64,000 bases of DNA from NCBI GenBank assembly GCA_947507965.1, contig CANNQU010000003.1:31329-95328 (forward strand), in the 5' to 3' direction. The notes under the pieces are model-generated. The model was not told the DNA's origin and searched no databases. It saw only the letters and a list, made by a program, of their open reading frames with translations. This document shows positions 42,557 through 53,350 of the stretch, piece by piece. The translations under genes and the position numbers were made by a program. The stretch is from Bacteroidota bacterium (GTDB lineage Bacteria > Bacteroidota > Bacteroidia > UKL13-3). Numbering within the stretch: position 1 is the first letter of the stretch; the number at the start of each line of letters is the position of its first letter.

Positions 42557-43424
42557 AAAATCATTTTGGAAACGGCTCTTTCGGGATGTGCGTTCTCGAT
42601 ATCGTATCGTCGTCATGAACGATACAACGTTTGAGGAAAAAGCCTCTTTTTCTCTGACTCGCTTAAATGTTTTTATCGCATTAAGTTCTCTCACGGTAAT
42701 TTTAATTTTTTCAGGAGTGTCACTTATCGTCTTCACTCCTATAAAGGAATACCTACCAGGATGTAATGACGTAACGGTTAAAAATAAGTTGCAAACGCAA
42801 ATGTTCCGAATCGACTCTTTGGAAAATGAGCTACGAATGAGAGATGATTTATTAAACTCCATTAGAAGGGTTTTCTCAGACAGTATTGATGACAGTAACC
42901 CTCTTCCACCAAAGCCTTCGAACCCGAGTGGCGACCATAATAATCTTCCTGCTTCGACGAATGAAATGGCCCTACGTGATATGGTAGAGAAAGGTGATAA
43001 ATATACGCTTTCTCAAAATTCAGCTCCGTATATTATCGGACAACAATATACAGCCGGCTATCTCTATATGCCACCGGTAAAGGGAACCATTACACAGAAA
43101 TTTGAACAAAAGGAAGGGCATTATGCCATCGATATTGTAACCAAGCCGAATGAAACCGTACGAGCTACACTCGACGGAACGGTTATTTTTGCATCATGGA
43201 ATCCGGCCACAGGAAATGTGATGGTATTACAGCATAGTAATAATGCCGTCTCTGTTTACAAGCATAATGCGGTAATTTTTAAGAAGGAAGGCGATTTCGT
43301 GAAAGCGGGTGACGCCATTGCTATCGTTGGAAATTCCGGTGAACTCTCGACCGGGCCACATCTCCATTTCGAACTTTGGGAAGACGGATTGGCCATAAAT
43401 CCTGAAAATTTTATGGTGTTTTAG
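42546..43424 (+). CDS. M23 family peptidoglycan peptidase, membrane-anchored
   Basis: The 292-residue protein has a basic cytoplasmic N-terminus, one membrane helix (about 37-60), a short coiled-coil stretch (LQTQMFRIDSLENELRMRD) and a low-complexity Pro/Ser linker. The C-terminal M23 domain (about 180-292) has intact zinc ligands in HYAID (H-x3-D) and GPHLHFELW (HxH), with GDAIAIVGNSG. It is a LytM-type endopeptidase or a regulator for cell-wall hydrolysis at the inner membrane. The start overlaps coaE by 11 bases. It converges on the GT2 gene at 43434. Confidence 0.9.
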   Translation: MENKKSFWKRLFRDVRSRYRIVVMNDTTFEEKASFSLTRLNVFIALSSLTVILIFSGVSLIVFTPIKEYLPGCNDVTVKNKLQTQMFRIDSLENELRMRDDLLNSIRRVFSDSIDDSNPLPPKPSNPSGDHNNLPASTNEMALRDMVEKGDKYTLSQNSAPYIIGQQYTAGYLYMPPVKGTITQKFEQKEGHYAIDIVTKPNETVRATLDGTVIFASWNPATGNVMVLQHSNNAVSVYKHNAVIFKKEGDFVKAGDAIAIVGNSGELSTGPHLHFELWEDGLAINPENFMVF

Positions 43425-43433
43425 GATGAAAGA

Positions 43434-44387
43434 TCATTCGAAGCCGATGCGTTCAGAAATATTATAGGCGTTTCTGTCGCCACCGGTGCGGGAGATGAGT
43501 TCGCCTAAAAAGCCCGCTATAAAAAGAATGACGCCAATAATTAACATCGTTAAAGCAATATAGAAAGAAGGCTTTTCAACCAATGTGCGCGAGTGCTCGG
43601 TGTACATAAACACCTTTTCATAAATCAACCAGAAAGTACTAAAAGAGCCAACAAAGAAAGAGAGGGTGCCCATCACGCCAAAAAAATGCATCGGGCGTTT
43701 GCCAAATTTTCCCATAAAAAATATGGTTAGTAAATCGAGAAAGCCATTCACAAATCGCTCAATACCAAATTTTGTGGTTCCATATTTACGCGCTTTATGC
43801 TCTACGATCTGCTCTCCAATACGAGTAAATCCGGCCCATTTGGCGATCACGGGTATGTAACGGTGCATCTCACCGTAAACCTCAATGTTTTTTACGACCT
43901 CCCGCCGATAGGCTTTTAAACCACAGTTGAAGTCGTGAAGCTTAATACCACTCATGCTTTGTGCGGCTCTATTAAAAAGTTTTGAGGGTATATTTTTCGT
44001 CAAGGTATTATCGTAGCGTTTCTTTTTCCAACCGCTAATCAAATCATAGCTTTCTTCTGTAATGGTTTTATAAAGTTTCGGAATCTCCTCCGGGCTATCT
44101 TGTAAATCGGCGTCCATGGTAATAATAACATCGCCCTGAGCAGCAGCAAAGCCAATGTTTAATGCCGCCGACTTTCCATAATTTCTTCTAAATTTTATTC
44201 CTTTTACATTCGGGTCCTTTTCCCCGAGTTTGGTAATCGTGTCCCAGCTTGTGTCGGTGCTGCCGTCATCAATGAAAATGATTTCGTAAGTGAGCTTATT
44301 CAGCGTGAATACACGAAGCAGCCAGTCGTGTAACTCCGGCAACGATTCGCTTTCGTTTAATAATGGAATGACGATGGATAGATTCAA
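43434..44387 (-). CDS. DPM1-like GT2 glycosyltransferase with membrane domain
   Basis: The 317-residue protein has a GT-A domain (1-230): LSIVIPLLNESESLPEL, IDDGSTDTSWDTI, RNYGKSAALNIGF, and the metal motif DADLQDSPEEIP. Two membrane helices follow (about 237-258 and 275-297). It resembles polyprenyl-phosphate mannose/glucose synthases, which load a sugar on a lipid carrier for GT-C enzymes such as those at 35538 and 53337. It is the last gene of a minus-strand unit with the DUF4199 gene, which ends 13 bases upstream. Confidence 0.9.
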   Translation of the reverse strand: MNLSIVIPLLNESESLPELHDWLLRVFTLNKLTYEIIFIDDGSTDTSWDTITKLGEKDPNVKGIKFRRNYGKSAALNIGFAAAQGDVIITMDADLQDSPEEIPKLYKTITEESYDLISGWKKKRYDNTLTKNIPSKLFNRAAQSMSGIKLHDFNCGLKAYRREVVKNIEVYGEMHRYIPVIAKWAGFTRIGEQIVEHKARKYGTTKFGIERFVNGFLDLLTIFFMGKFGKRPMHFFGVMGTLSFFVGSFSTFWLIYEKVFMYTEHSRTLVEKPSFYIALTMLIIGVILFIAGFLGELISRTGGDRNAYNISERIGFE

Positions 44388-44400
44388 AGGGAGCTGTAAT

Positions 44401-44958
44401 TTAAATGAATGAATTGGGGTCTTTCTTTTTCATAAAAAGAGGAACCAATAAGGCCAAAGGTAGAATAGCAAAAACCGATTTCATGAATTGATTGCCACCA
44501 AACTTAATCGGGCTCATTGTTTTTAAGTTTTCAATTCCCTCCTCAATTCCCAAATCAATTTGATCTTGTTTATCCTCAGGTACGAATTGTTTCATTTTCT
44601 CAATACCAAGATTTATCTGCTCGATAGAGGCATCAATAAACGTTTGGCGATCGAGTGTAACAATGATCGTGTAGTAGGCCATATAAATAAGGGCGCCGAA
44701 TATCCCCGTTAAAAAGGCAATCTTGAATCCTTCTGTCCACGAAATAAATCCGCCCTGTTCCTTGTCTCTGAAGTTTTGAATGACAAGAATAAAAAAAGCA
44801 ACGAGTAACAGGATATAAATTAGCGTGGTAATGCCTGTAATAGGCTTCCCCATAAGGTAAAAAATAAGGTGAGAGACGATTTCCGTAAGTCCTAGAATGA
44901 GCCCCCATTTTAAGGCGCTTTTTACCGGAGATAATGGAATGATTTCTGAGTTCTGCAT
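44401..44958 (-). CDS. DUF4199 family membrane protein
   Basis: The ATG at 44958 (MQNSEIIPLSPVKSALKWGLILG) is preferred to the track start, giving 185 residues. There are four membrane helices, two near the N-terminus (about 16-35, 45-63), one at 82-105 and one near the C-terminus, and a hydrophilic loop (IEQINLGIEKMKQFVPEDK) between. The helix order, NFRDKEQGGFISWTEGFKIAFLTGI and MSPIKF are typical of DUF4199, which in Bacteroidota commonly lies next to a GT2 gene as here. The function is unknown; a partner of the glycosyltransferase is an inference from neighbourhood. Confidence 0.8.
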   Translation of the reverse strand: MQNSEIIPLSPVKSALKWGLILGLTEIVSHLIFYLMGKPITGITTLIYILLLVAFFILVIQNFRDKEQGGFISWTEGFKIAFLTGIFGALIYMAYYTIIVTLDRQTFIDASIEQINLGIEKMKQFVPEDKQDQIDLGIEEGIENLKTMSPIKFGGNQFMKSVFAILPLALLVPLFMKKKDPNSFI

Positions 44959-44981
44959 GGAGTTAGGTCTTAAAAAGGGCA

Positions 44982-45614
44982 CTAATTTATGGTTGTAAAT
45001 CCGTTTAGAGCGGCATACGCTGCCAGTTGATAATGGGTGAAATGTTGCAGTCCTATTTTGGTTTTATTTTCAACGCCGTAAAAATACAACATCAAAGGCA
45101 GAAACAACTCATTCATATCAGAGTCTGGCGACAATGTTTTTGATATTTCAACAATATTCTCTTCGTCGGTTTCAATGGCTTCCTGATGCTTGATAATATC
45201 TTCATAAATTCGGTGTTCGTCTTGGAATTCATCCTCATGCACCAATAAAAAATCTTCAAGAAAGGTAGATAGGTTGGCCGTCATGTCATCGTCTTTACAC
45301 TCTTGTAAAAACAAAAACAAATTCAATAATTCACTCCCTCTATCAAGTGTACTGTCTTCAATACTTTGCCATTCTTCACTGTCAAAAAAGGCTTCTCTGT
45401 CAGGGCTTTGCACAATGGCATTCATTATGAGTAAGTCAACCAGTATTTCGTTGATTGATTTAATTTTATAATGTTCCACGGTGTCATCCAGTTTTTTTAA
45501 TTTTTCAAAAAAAGGATTTTCAGTAGAAAAAATGTTCATCACTTCTGCACGAACATTGAGTTGGCGTTCACCGGCAAATATGCTTTCTAATGCGTTTCTT
45601 ATGGGCTTGTTCAT
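44982..45614 (-). CDS. Acidic hypothetical protein
   Basis: No family recognised. The 210-residue soluble protein has no signal peptide or membrane helix, is rich in Asp/Glu (ECKDDDMTANLSTFLEDFLLVHEDEFQDEHRIYEDI), and looks helical throughout. The C-terminus is hydrophobic and aromatic (LQHFTHYQLAAYAALNGFTTIN). It could be a cytoplasmic helical scaffold or immunity-like protein; nothing in the sequence gives a reaction. A perfect -7 element (TACGTTTG) is 92 bases upstream, so this gene leads the unit with the DUF4199 and GT2 genes. Confidence 0.65.
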   Translation of the reverse strand: MNKPIRNALESIFAGERQLNVRAEVMNIFSTENPFFEKLKKLDDTVEHYKIKSINEILVDLLIMNAIVQSPDREAFFDSEEWQSIEDSTLDRGSELLNLFLFLQECKDDDMTANLSTFLEDFLLVHEDEFQDEHRIYEDIIKHQEAIETDEENIVEISKTLSPDSDMNELFLPLMLYFYGVENKTKIGLQHFTHYQLAAYAALNGFTTIN

Positions 45615-45706
45615 GTATTTAATTCAATAAAATCAATTTATAGTGCCGATTCGGAGTTGTTTTTGTACCACGATTAAAACACGCTTGGTTCTCTATTTTC
45701 AGGGGC

Positions 45707-45714
45707 AAACGTAA
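45707..45714 (-). promoter_or_regulatory. -7 promoter element for the 210-aa gene
   Basis: TACGTTTG on the minus strand is a perfect TAnnTTTG match, 92 bases before the ATG at 45614, within the divergent intergenic region. Confidence 0.4.
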
Positions 45715-45799
45715 TAAATCATTTTAATTAAACAACATCAAACTTTGGGTATCTTTAAAAAAGTCGAAAAAAGTCATATCTTTCCAAAAAATCTTTACT

Positions 45800-47077
45800 A
45801 TGCGCCGGTTTTTATTCATTGTCAATGCTCTTTTTGTTTCCTTGGTTCATGCTCAAAATCCGGCACCAGCAAAGGCACAAACAACTCCGGTAGTGATTTA
45901 CAATGCCACCATTCATACGGCTGTTGGGGTGATTGAAAAAGGGACCTTAGTTTTCGAGAAGGGTAAAATTACCTATGTCGGAACAGAATTAAAAACCATA
46001 GTAAATGCGAAACGAATTGATGCTACCGGAAAGCAAGTATATCCAGGCTTTATTGCTCCTAATAATTATTTAGGACTAAACGAAATTGAACTCGTACGCG
46101 CCACCTTAGATTATACGGAAGTAGGTGATGTCAATCCTAATGTTCGCAGCCTAATTGCCTATAACACCGATTCTAAAATTATTCCTACCATTCGTGTCAA
46201 TGGCGTTCTGTTATCGCAATGCACCCCGCAAGGAGGTGTGGTGAGTGGTAGCAGCAGTGTCGTTCAGCTCGATGCCTGGAACTGGGAAGATGCTGCGTAT
46301 AAAACAGATGAAGGAATACATGTGAACTTTCCCGAATTTGCACCTCATGGCACCCATGCCGATGAAATACGACGAAGTGAAGAATCCTATAAAACGCAGT
46401 TTGGGCTTATTGAGAAATTAATGCAGGATGCCTACGCCTACTCAAAGGAAAAAACCAACATTGCCTTCAATGCAAAACTTGAAAGCATGAAAGGGGTATT
46501 TAATAAAACGAAAACAATATATGTTCATGTTGATTATGTGAAAGGGATCATTCATGCCATAAATTTTTTCAAGAAATATCCGGTTAATATCGTTTTAGTT
46601 GGTGCCGCCGATTGCTATCAAACGATACCTTTATTGCAAGAAAACGGTATTGCTGTTATCTTAAATAACACCCATAGGTTGCCTTCACGCAGTCAGGAGG
46701 CGGTGGATATGCCGTATAAAACGGCGGCCATACTTTATGCTGCCGGTATTAAATATTGCTTGGCAACCACCGGTGGCTGGCAAATAAGGAACCTCCCTTT
46801 TATGGCCGGAACAACGGTAGCCTATGGAGTTAATAAAGAATCGGCCCTGCAAAGCATTACTAAAAATACGGCGGAAATATTAGGAATCGATAAAACTACC
46901 GGCACCTTAGAAGTAGGAAAGGATGCTACCTTGTTTATTTCTAATGGCGACGCCTTGGATATGAATGGAAATATATTGACGCATGCATTCATTCAAGGAC
47001 GAGAAATAAATCTGGATAATTCGCAGAAGCAACTGAATAAAAAATATGCCGAAAAATACGGAGTGAAAGAAGAATAG
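45800..47077 (+). CDS. Amidohydrolase-fold protein lacking the usual metal ligands
   Basis: The 425-residue exported protein (signal peptide to about residue 18) has the shape of the imidazolonepropionase-like amidohydrolases: VVIYNATIHTAVG, KRIDATGKQVYPGFI at 71-85, a barrel, and the C-terminal NTAEILGIDKTTGTLEVGKDATLFI. At the place of the metal-binding HxH (normally DAHTH) it reads APNNY (86-90). The later His/Asp ligands also look replaced (LVGAAD, LATTGG). It may be an inactive or altered member, or bind its ligand without metal. Similar metal-poor members exist in Bacteroidota as exported proteins. Likely in the periplasm. Its neighbour on the other strand is menE, with which it converges. 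Confidence 0.75.
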   Translation: MRRFLFIVNALFVSLVHAQNPAPAKAQTTPVVIYNATIHTAVGVIEKGTLVFEKGKITYVGTELKTIVNAKRIDATGKQVYPGFIAPNNYLGLNEIELVRATLDYTEVGDVNPNVRSLIAYNTDSKIIPTIRVNGVLLSQCTPQGGVVSGSSSVVQLDAWNWEDAAYKTDEGIHVNFPEFAPHGTHADEIRRSEESYKTQFGLIEKLMQDAYAYSKEKTNIAFNAKLESMKGVFNKTKTIYVHVDYVKGIIHAINFFKKYPVNIVLVGAADCYQTIPLLQENGIAVILNNTHRLPSRSQEAVDMPYKTAAILYAAGIKYCLATTGGWQIRNLPFMAGTTVAYGVNKESALQSITKNTAEILGIDKTTGTLEVGKDATLFISNGDALDMNGNILTHAFIQGREINLDNSQKQLNKKYAEKYGVKEE

Positions 47078-47109
47078 AATTAATGGCTGAAATTTTAATT
47101 GAAGGGAGT

Positions 47110-48198
47110 TTAAGAATCTTTAATCATACTTTTTTCTGCACTTCGCATTCGGTCAATCTTTCCAGAGGAAGTGTATTGTAACCTGCTTGTATAGTAAAAG
47201 TATTTCGGCATTTCGTGCTTCTCTAAATGAGTGCTCAACTCATTTTTTAGTGCCTCCAACCGTAGACGCTCCATTGGTGTGGTTTCTAAGATGACAATTA
47301 AAGCCTCTCCCAGCCTTTCATCGGGCTGTTTATAGACACAGAAATTAAAGAAGTTTATTTTGAGTGCAGTAAAAGATTTATCCAAAGAAGATTCGATTTT
47401 TTCCATTGATATTTTATAGCCCCCGCTATTGATAACATGGTCGCGCCGGCCTAGGAGTTGGAATGAACCATCGTCCAATAGTTGAATTAAATCATGGGTA
47501 ACCAGATGGTGGTGAAAAGGAGTCGAAATTACGGCACAATGATTTTCGTTTAATCGTATATTTATCTCTGGCAAAGGGTAAAAAGAATCTTGCCTTTGTT
47601 TACCATTAATGCGTTGCAATGCTATATGGGAAGCCGTTTCAGTCATCCCATAGGTAGCGTAAACTTGCGTTTTCAAGGGTTGTAATGCATTGGTCATCGA
47701 GGCGTTCAAGGCCGCTCCTCCAACGATTAATACGTCAATGGCATTTAGTAATTCAATCTTATTCTCGGCATACAGACGATGGATTTGCAATGGAACCATC
47801 GCCGCAAAATTAAATGGTAACGATAGAACACCTTCGAATGGGTTTGCGCTGGGCTCTATAACTTCAATACTCATTTGCAAATGCAACGCCCGAGCTAACA
47901 TCATTTTCCCTCCGGCCTTTTTCACATCGATACAATGTAAGCAGTGCATGCCATTTTTTAATGGTAATGCCTTTGCTGTATTTGCAATACTCCAAAGCAT
48001 CAAGGCTCTTGTCCAAGAAATGGTTTTGGGATTTCCGGTACTTCCTGAAGTTGTTATTTCATACGTATTTTGATGAGCTAACCAGGCCATGCAGAACGAT
48101 AATATTTCTTTCGAATAGGGGCTCCATCGATTTTCATTGAACCGCTCCTGAATATCATTAAAGAATATTTTTTCTTGCTCGAGTAGTATAAAACTCAT
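47110..48198 (-). CDS. menE: o-succinylbenzoate-CoA ligase-like AMP-binding enzyme
   Basis: The 362-residue protein is a short ANL-superfamily adenylate-forming enzyme. The P-loop-like TTSGSTGNPKTISW is the family signature; VYATYGMTETASHIAL is motif A5; LLGRRDHVINSGGYKISMEKIE holds the C-terminal hinge; the catalytic Lys is in TSSGKIDR near the end. This compact version lacks some N-terminal parts and is the common form of MenE in Bacteroidota; it attaches CoA to o-succinylbenzoate in menaquinone synthesis. None of the other men genes is in the window, and another short acyl-CoA ligase is possible. Confidence 0.82.
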   Translation of the reverse strand: MSFILLEQEKIFFNDIQERFNENRWSPYSKEILSFCMAWLAHQNTYEITTSGSTGNPKTISWTRALMLWSIANTAKALPLKNGMHCLHCIDVKKAGGKMMLARALHLQMSIEVIEPSANPFEGVLSLPFNFAAMVPLQIHRLYAENKIELLNAIDVLIVGGAALNASMTNALQPLKTQVYATYGMTETASHIALQRINGKQRQDSFYPLPEINIRLNENHCAVISTPFHHHLVTHDLIQLLDDGSFQLLGRRDHVINSGGYKISMEKIESSLDKSFTALKINFFNFCVYKQPDERLGEALIVILETTPMERLRLEALKNELSTHLEKHEMPKYFYYTSRLQYTSSGKIDRMRSAEKSMIKDS

Positions 48199-48391
48199 TG
48201 GGCTATAGGTTGAATGGATTTAATCATGGATGTTTATCATGCTGACCGAGGTGCACAAAAAAAGTGGACGCTTGGATAACGCTCAAAAGTAATACCTAAC
48301 ATCGGATAATTAAAAAATATGCAAATCATTTGATAGCCATTTGATTTTCTTGCCACGGAATGCTTGAAATGAGCCATTTTAAATTTTCTAA

Positions 48392-50062
<1,671 letters not shown>

Positions 50063-50118
50063 TCTCGGTTTCGCCGTGTTGGTTTTGCAATGTGTGTTAT
50101 ACCATAGTACATAAATTG

Positions 50119-50126
50119 TATTTTTG
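50119..50126 (+). promoter_or_regulatory. -7 promoter element for the lectin-like coiled-coil gene
   Basis: TATTTTTG is a perfect TAnnTTTG match ending 5 bases before the ATG at 50132, implying a nearly leaderless transcript. It would also drive panB. Confidence 0.55.
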
Positions 50127-50131
50127 CTTTT

Positions 50132-51370
50132 ATGATAAGAAAAATAACGCTTCTTGTTTTATCTATTCTTGCCTATACTGTTGTTCCTGCGCAGCAATCC
50201 AATTATACTCAACTTACATTTTTTGATGACTTTGATGATGGTAGTTTCGAAAATTGGAAAGTTACCAATAACGCCGATAATCAATATTTCTTAGAAAATG
50301 GCAGGTATGAGATGTATCGCCGAAACGCCAAAACAGCCGATTTGGTGTTTTGTAATTGGGTGAATTCTTTTAATGATTTCGAAATTAGATTAACCTTTAC
50401 GTTTGATAAAAACAGAAACAAAAAGCAATATGCTGGACTTGTATTTAAAGCGAGTAATAAATTGGCACTTCTGGCAGAACTGCACGAGGCTGGGAAGGTA
50501 AGAATTCGTAAAATAGTTGATGGGAAGGTGTATTATGTTACCGGTAACGCAAAGGAGGAGGGGTGGCTTAATTTCAAAGAGATTATGAAAGAGGATAACC
50601 TGTTTACTATTCAAAGTGATCGTAATACGTATTCGGTCTTTATAAACGGTGTTCCAATACTATCAGAATCTTTGGAAGGCTTTACTCCAGGAAGGGTGGG
50701 CTTAGTGGTGGGAACCAATACCAAAATAAGGGTCGATAATTTTGGTGTTTATACGAGCCGATTACCTATTGACACTCTTATCCTTACGGATTCGGTATTG
50801 CCGGTACCTAGGGTAGTTAACCCAACGGAACCACGAGTCGCCCAGGATACGGTAACACAAGTGAAGGATGAAGGATCAAGGCCATCAAAGTCGGCAAGTA
50901 GTGCTACCAATAAACCGAATGTAAAACACGCGGATCATTCTGAATTGGATGAGATGAAGAAAAAAAATGAAGCATTGCAATTGCAACTCAATCAGTATAG
51001 AAATAAAGCATATCAAGCACAGGATAAAGTCGACAGCTTGCAAGCCATATTGGATTACGATGGTAAAAAGGAGTACCGAAAAGAAAACCAATGGCTCGTT
51101 GCGCAAAATGATATTCTTGAAAAAAGGAACGATTCATTGCTGGTTTTAATGCGAACCTACGAAGATGTTAGAGCCATTTTAAGTAAAAGCGAAGGTGGTG
51201 AAATTAGTTTGAAGCTGGCTGAGAAGCTGCGAATGGAGAAGCTGATCGGTGATGAGTTGCAAAAGCGTAACAAAGAATTGGAGTTACAAAATAAAAAGCT
51301 CAACTTGCAACTTAATAAACTTGAATCAGCGTTAAAAAAATTAAAGTCGGCAACACCCAAAAAGAAATAA
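50132..51370 (+). CDS. Secreted lectin-like protein with C-terminal coiled coil
   Basis: No named protein recognised. The 412-residue protein has a signal peptide (1-20), then a concanavalin-like jelly-roll domain similar to DUF1080/LamG (about 25-205: [22 protein letters not shown] strands, [23 protein letters not shown], VDNFGVYTS). A Thr/Pro-rich linker follows (about 215-275), and then a long coiled coil (about 275-405) with heptad-like leucines ([48 protein letters not shown]) and a basic end ([11 protein letters not shown]). The product is exported; binding of a surface sugar or matrix with coiled-coil assembly is inference. It is 2 bases ahead of panB. Confidence 0.7.
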   Translation: MIRKITLLVLSILAYTVVPAQQSNYTQLTFFDDFDDGSFENWKVTNNADNQYFLENGRYEMYRRNAKTADLVFCNWVNSFNDFEIRLTFTFDKNRNKKQYAGLVFKASNKLALLAELHEAGKVRIRKIVDGKVYYVTGNAKEEGWLNFKEIMKEDNLFTIQSDRNTYSVFINGVPILSESLEGFTPGRVGLVVGTNTKIRVDNFGVYTSRLPIDTLILTDSVLPVPRVVNPTEPRVAQDTVTQVKDEGSRPSKSASSATNKPNVKHADHSELDEMKKKNEALQLQLNQYRNKAYQAQDKVDSLQAILDYDGKKEYRKENQWLVAQNDILEKRNDSLLVLMRTYEDVRAILSKSEGGEISLKLAEKLRMEKLIGDELQKRNKELELQNKKLNLQLNKLESALKKLKSATPKKK

Positions 51371-51372
51371 CT

Positions 51373-52191
51373 ATGTCGGTACACTACAAAGAAATCAAAC
51401 GAATAACCACTCATGTACTCCAGGAAATGAAGGAGCGTGGAGAAAAAATAAGCATGCTAACGGCATACGACTTTAGTATGGCGAAAATTTTGGATGCGGC
51501 CAAAGTTGATGTCTTGCTGGTAGGCGATAGTGCGAGCAATGTAATGGCAGGCCACATGACGACTTTGCCCATCACACTCGATCAAATGATATATCACGCC
51601 TCATCGGTAATCAGGGGAATTTACCGTGCTTTGGTGGTGGTCGATTTGCCTTTTGGGTCCTATCAGGGAAATAGCAAGGAGGCTTTATTGTCGGCGATTC
51701 GAATCATGAAAGAATCGGGTGCCCATGCAATTAAACTAGAAGGTGGAGAGGAGGTATTAGAATCGATAAAAAGAATCGTCTCTTCAGGGATTCCGGTTAT
51801 GGGACATTTGGGCTTAACGCCACAGTCGATTTATAAATTTGGCACGTTTGAAGTGCGAGCCAAAGAAGACGCAGAAGCACAAAAATTAATTCGTGATGCC
51901 CACATATTGCAGGAAGCAGGGTGTTTTGCTATTGTGGTAGAGAAAATTCCGGCGCTGTTAGCAACCCAGGTAGCCACCGAAATAAACGTACCCATCATCG
52001 GTATTGGAGCTGGTGGTGGCGTTGATGGACAGGTATTGGTAACACACGATTTATTGGGCATAAGCAAGGATTTCAGCCCTCGCTTTATTCGTCGTTATTT
52101 GAATTTGTATGACGAGATTATCGGTGCCGTTGGCAGGTACATCGAAGATGTTAAAAACCTTGATTTTCCTAACGAGAAGGAACAGTATTAA
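51373..52191 (+). CDS. panB: 3-methyl-2-oxobutanoate hydroxymethyltransferase
   Basis: The 272-residue enzyme makes ketopantoate from 2-oxoisovalerate and methylene-tetrahydrofolate in pantothenate synthesis. It has the TIM-barrel blocks [59 protein letters not shown], and the catalytic Glu in VVEKIPA, then [18 protein letters not shown]. The length is normal. It follows the lectin-like gene by 2 bases and is probably cotranscribed with it, an unusual neighbour for a pathway enzyme. The glycosyltransferase at 52241 follows after 49 bases. Confidence 0.96.
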   Translation: MSVHYKEIKRITTHVLQEMKERGEKISMLTAYDFSMAKILDAAKVDVLLVGDSASNVMAGHMTTLPITLDQMIYHASSVIRGIYRALVVVDLPFGSYQGNSKEALLSAIRIMKESGAHAIKLEGGEEVLESIKRIVSSGIPVMGHLGLTPQSIYKFGTFEVRAKEDAEAQKLIRDAHILQEAGCFAIVVEKIPALLATQVATEINVPIIGIGAGGGVDGQVLVTHDLLGISKDFSPRFIRRYLNLYDEIIGAVGRYIEDVKNLDFPNEKEQY

Positions 52192-52240
52192 GATTCTCAC
52201 CGAAAGGCTATTGGCTTGTTTCCATTAACCATTTTTTAAG

Positions 52241-53350
52241 TTGTTACTCTTACATAGCACACATACCTGGTTGCCTCTCACCGAACAATGGATTTACCAT
52301 CAGGTGAAGCATATACGTGGAGTGAAGCAGATGGTAGCGTGCGATAAAAAGTCGGACGCCTTTGAAGAACTGGTTGAAACCTTTTATAATCCTACTTCTC
52401 AAGCAACAATATATAATCGAATGAGAAATAAATTGGGGCTGCCAGATGCATTTAGAAACGAAATTGCTCAGGCCCATGAGGATCTAATTATTCTATCGCA
52501 TTATGGGGTTCAGGGTTTCTATGATTTGCGATTGAAGAAACAAAAACATATTACGCGCTTTTATGGTTACGATTTATCCCGAACCGTAAAAGCTGATAGA
52601 CGTTGGAAGGCAAGGTATGATAAGCTTTTTGAGGAAGGTGATGCCTTTATTGTAGAAGGCCCGTCAATGAAAAACATTTTGAGTGATTTAGGGTGTGCTG
52701 AGCAAAAGATCGATATCTGTTTTCTTGGAACCAATGTGCAAGAAATAACGTTTAAAAAGCGCGAGGAAACCAATACACTCAATGTACTAATTGCCTGTGC
52801 CACAGCCGAGCGTAAAGGAATAATTTACGCTTTACGTGCCATTGAAAAGGCTATCAATAAATATCAAATCCCAATTCATATTCAATGGGTTGGTGGGCGA
52901 AATTCAGAGTATCCAGAGTATATAAAATACGAATCATTACTTCATGATTTTATTGCAAGTACGAACCTGCAACAAGATATAACACGTCATGGATTTCTAA
53001 AGCCAGATCAATTGCAGGCTGTAGCACAGCAATGTCATTTGGCTATTCACCCGAGCGTATGGGCTACCGATGGAGATTGTGAGGGCGGCTATCCGGTTGT
53101 CTTACTGGATTTAATGGCATCAGGATTGCCGGTGATTTCAACCACTCACTGCGATATCCCTGAAGTTGTTACAGATGAGAACGGCTATCTGTGCCCAGAA
53201 AAAAATGTAGATGCCTTGGTGGCCGCTTTGTTGGATGCATACCAAAATAAAACCTATATTGAAAAATCGGTGTTGTCTCGTAAAACGGTAGAAGAGAAAT
53301 TCGATTGGAATATTTTAGGGCCGAAATTGAGCGAAATCATTTTGAGATGA
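52241..53350 (+). CDS. GT4-like glycosyltransferase, TTG start
   Basis: The 369-residue protein has a GT-B shape: an N-terminal domain starting LLLHSTHTWLPLTEQWIYHQVKHI, and a C-terminal domain with LIACATAERKGIIYALRAIEKA, HGFLKPDQLQAVAQQCHLAIHPS, and the EGGYPVVLLDLMASGLPVISTTHCDIPEVV motif of GT4 (glutamate/glycine loop for the sugar nucleotide). The only start codon in frame after the upstream stop at 52226 is TTG at 52241; no ATG is available before the conserved region. It should make a surface polysaccharide in the cytoplasm. The 3' end overlaps the convergent GT39 gene by 14 bases. Confidence 0.82.
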   Translation: MLLLHSTHTWLPLTEQWIYHQVKHIRGVKQMVACDKKSDAFEELVETFYNPTSQATIYNRMRNKLGLPDAFRNEIAQAHEDLIILSHYGVQGFYDLRLKKQKHITRFYGYDLSRTVKADRRWKARYDKLFEEGDAFIVEGPSMKNILSDLGCAEQKIDICFLGTNVQEITFKKREETNTLNVLIACATAERKGIIYALRAIEKAINKYQIPIHIQWVGGRNSEYPEYIKYESLLHDFIASTNLQQDITRHGFLKPDQLQAVAQQCHLAIHPSVWATDGDCEGGYPVVLLDLMASGLPVISTTHCDIPEVVTDENGYLCPEKNVDALVAALLDAYQNKTYIEKSVLSRKTVEEKFDWNILGPKLSEIILR

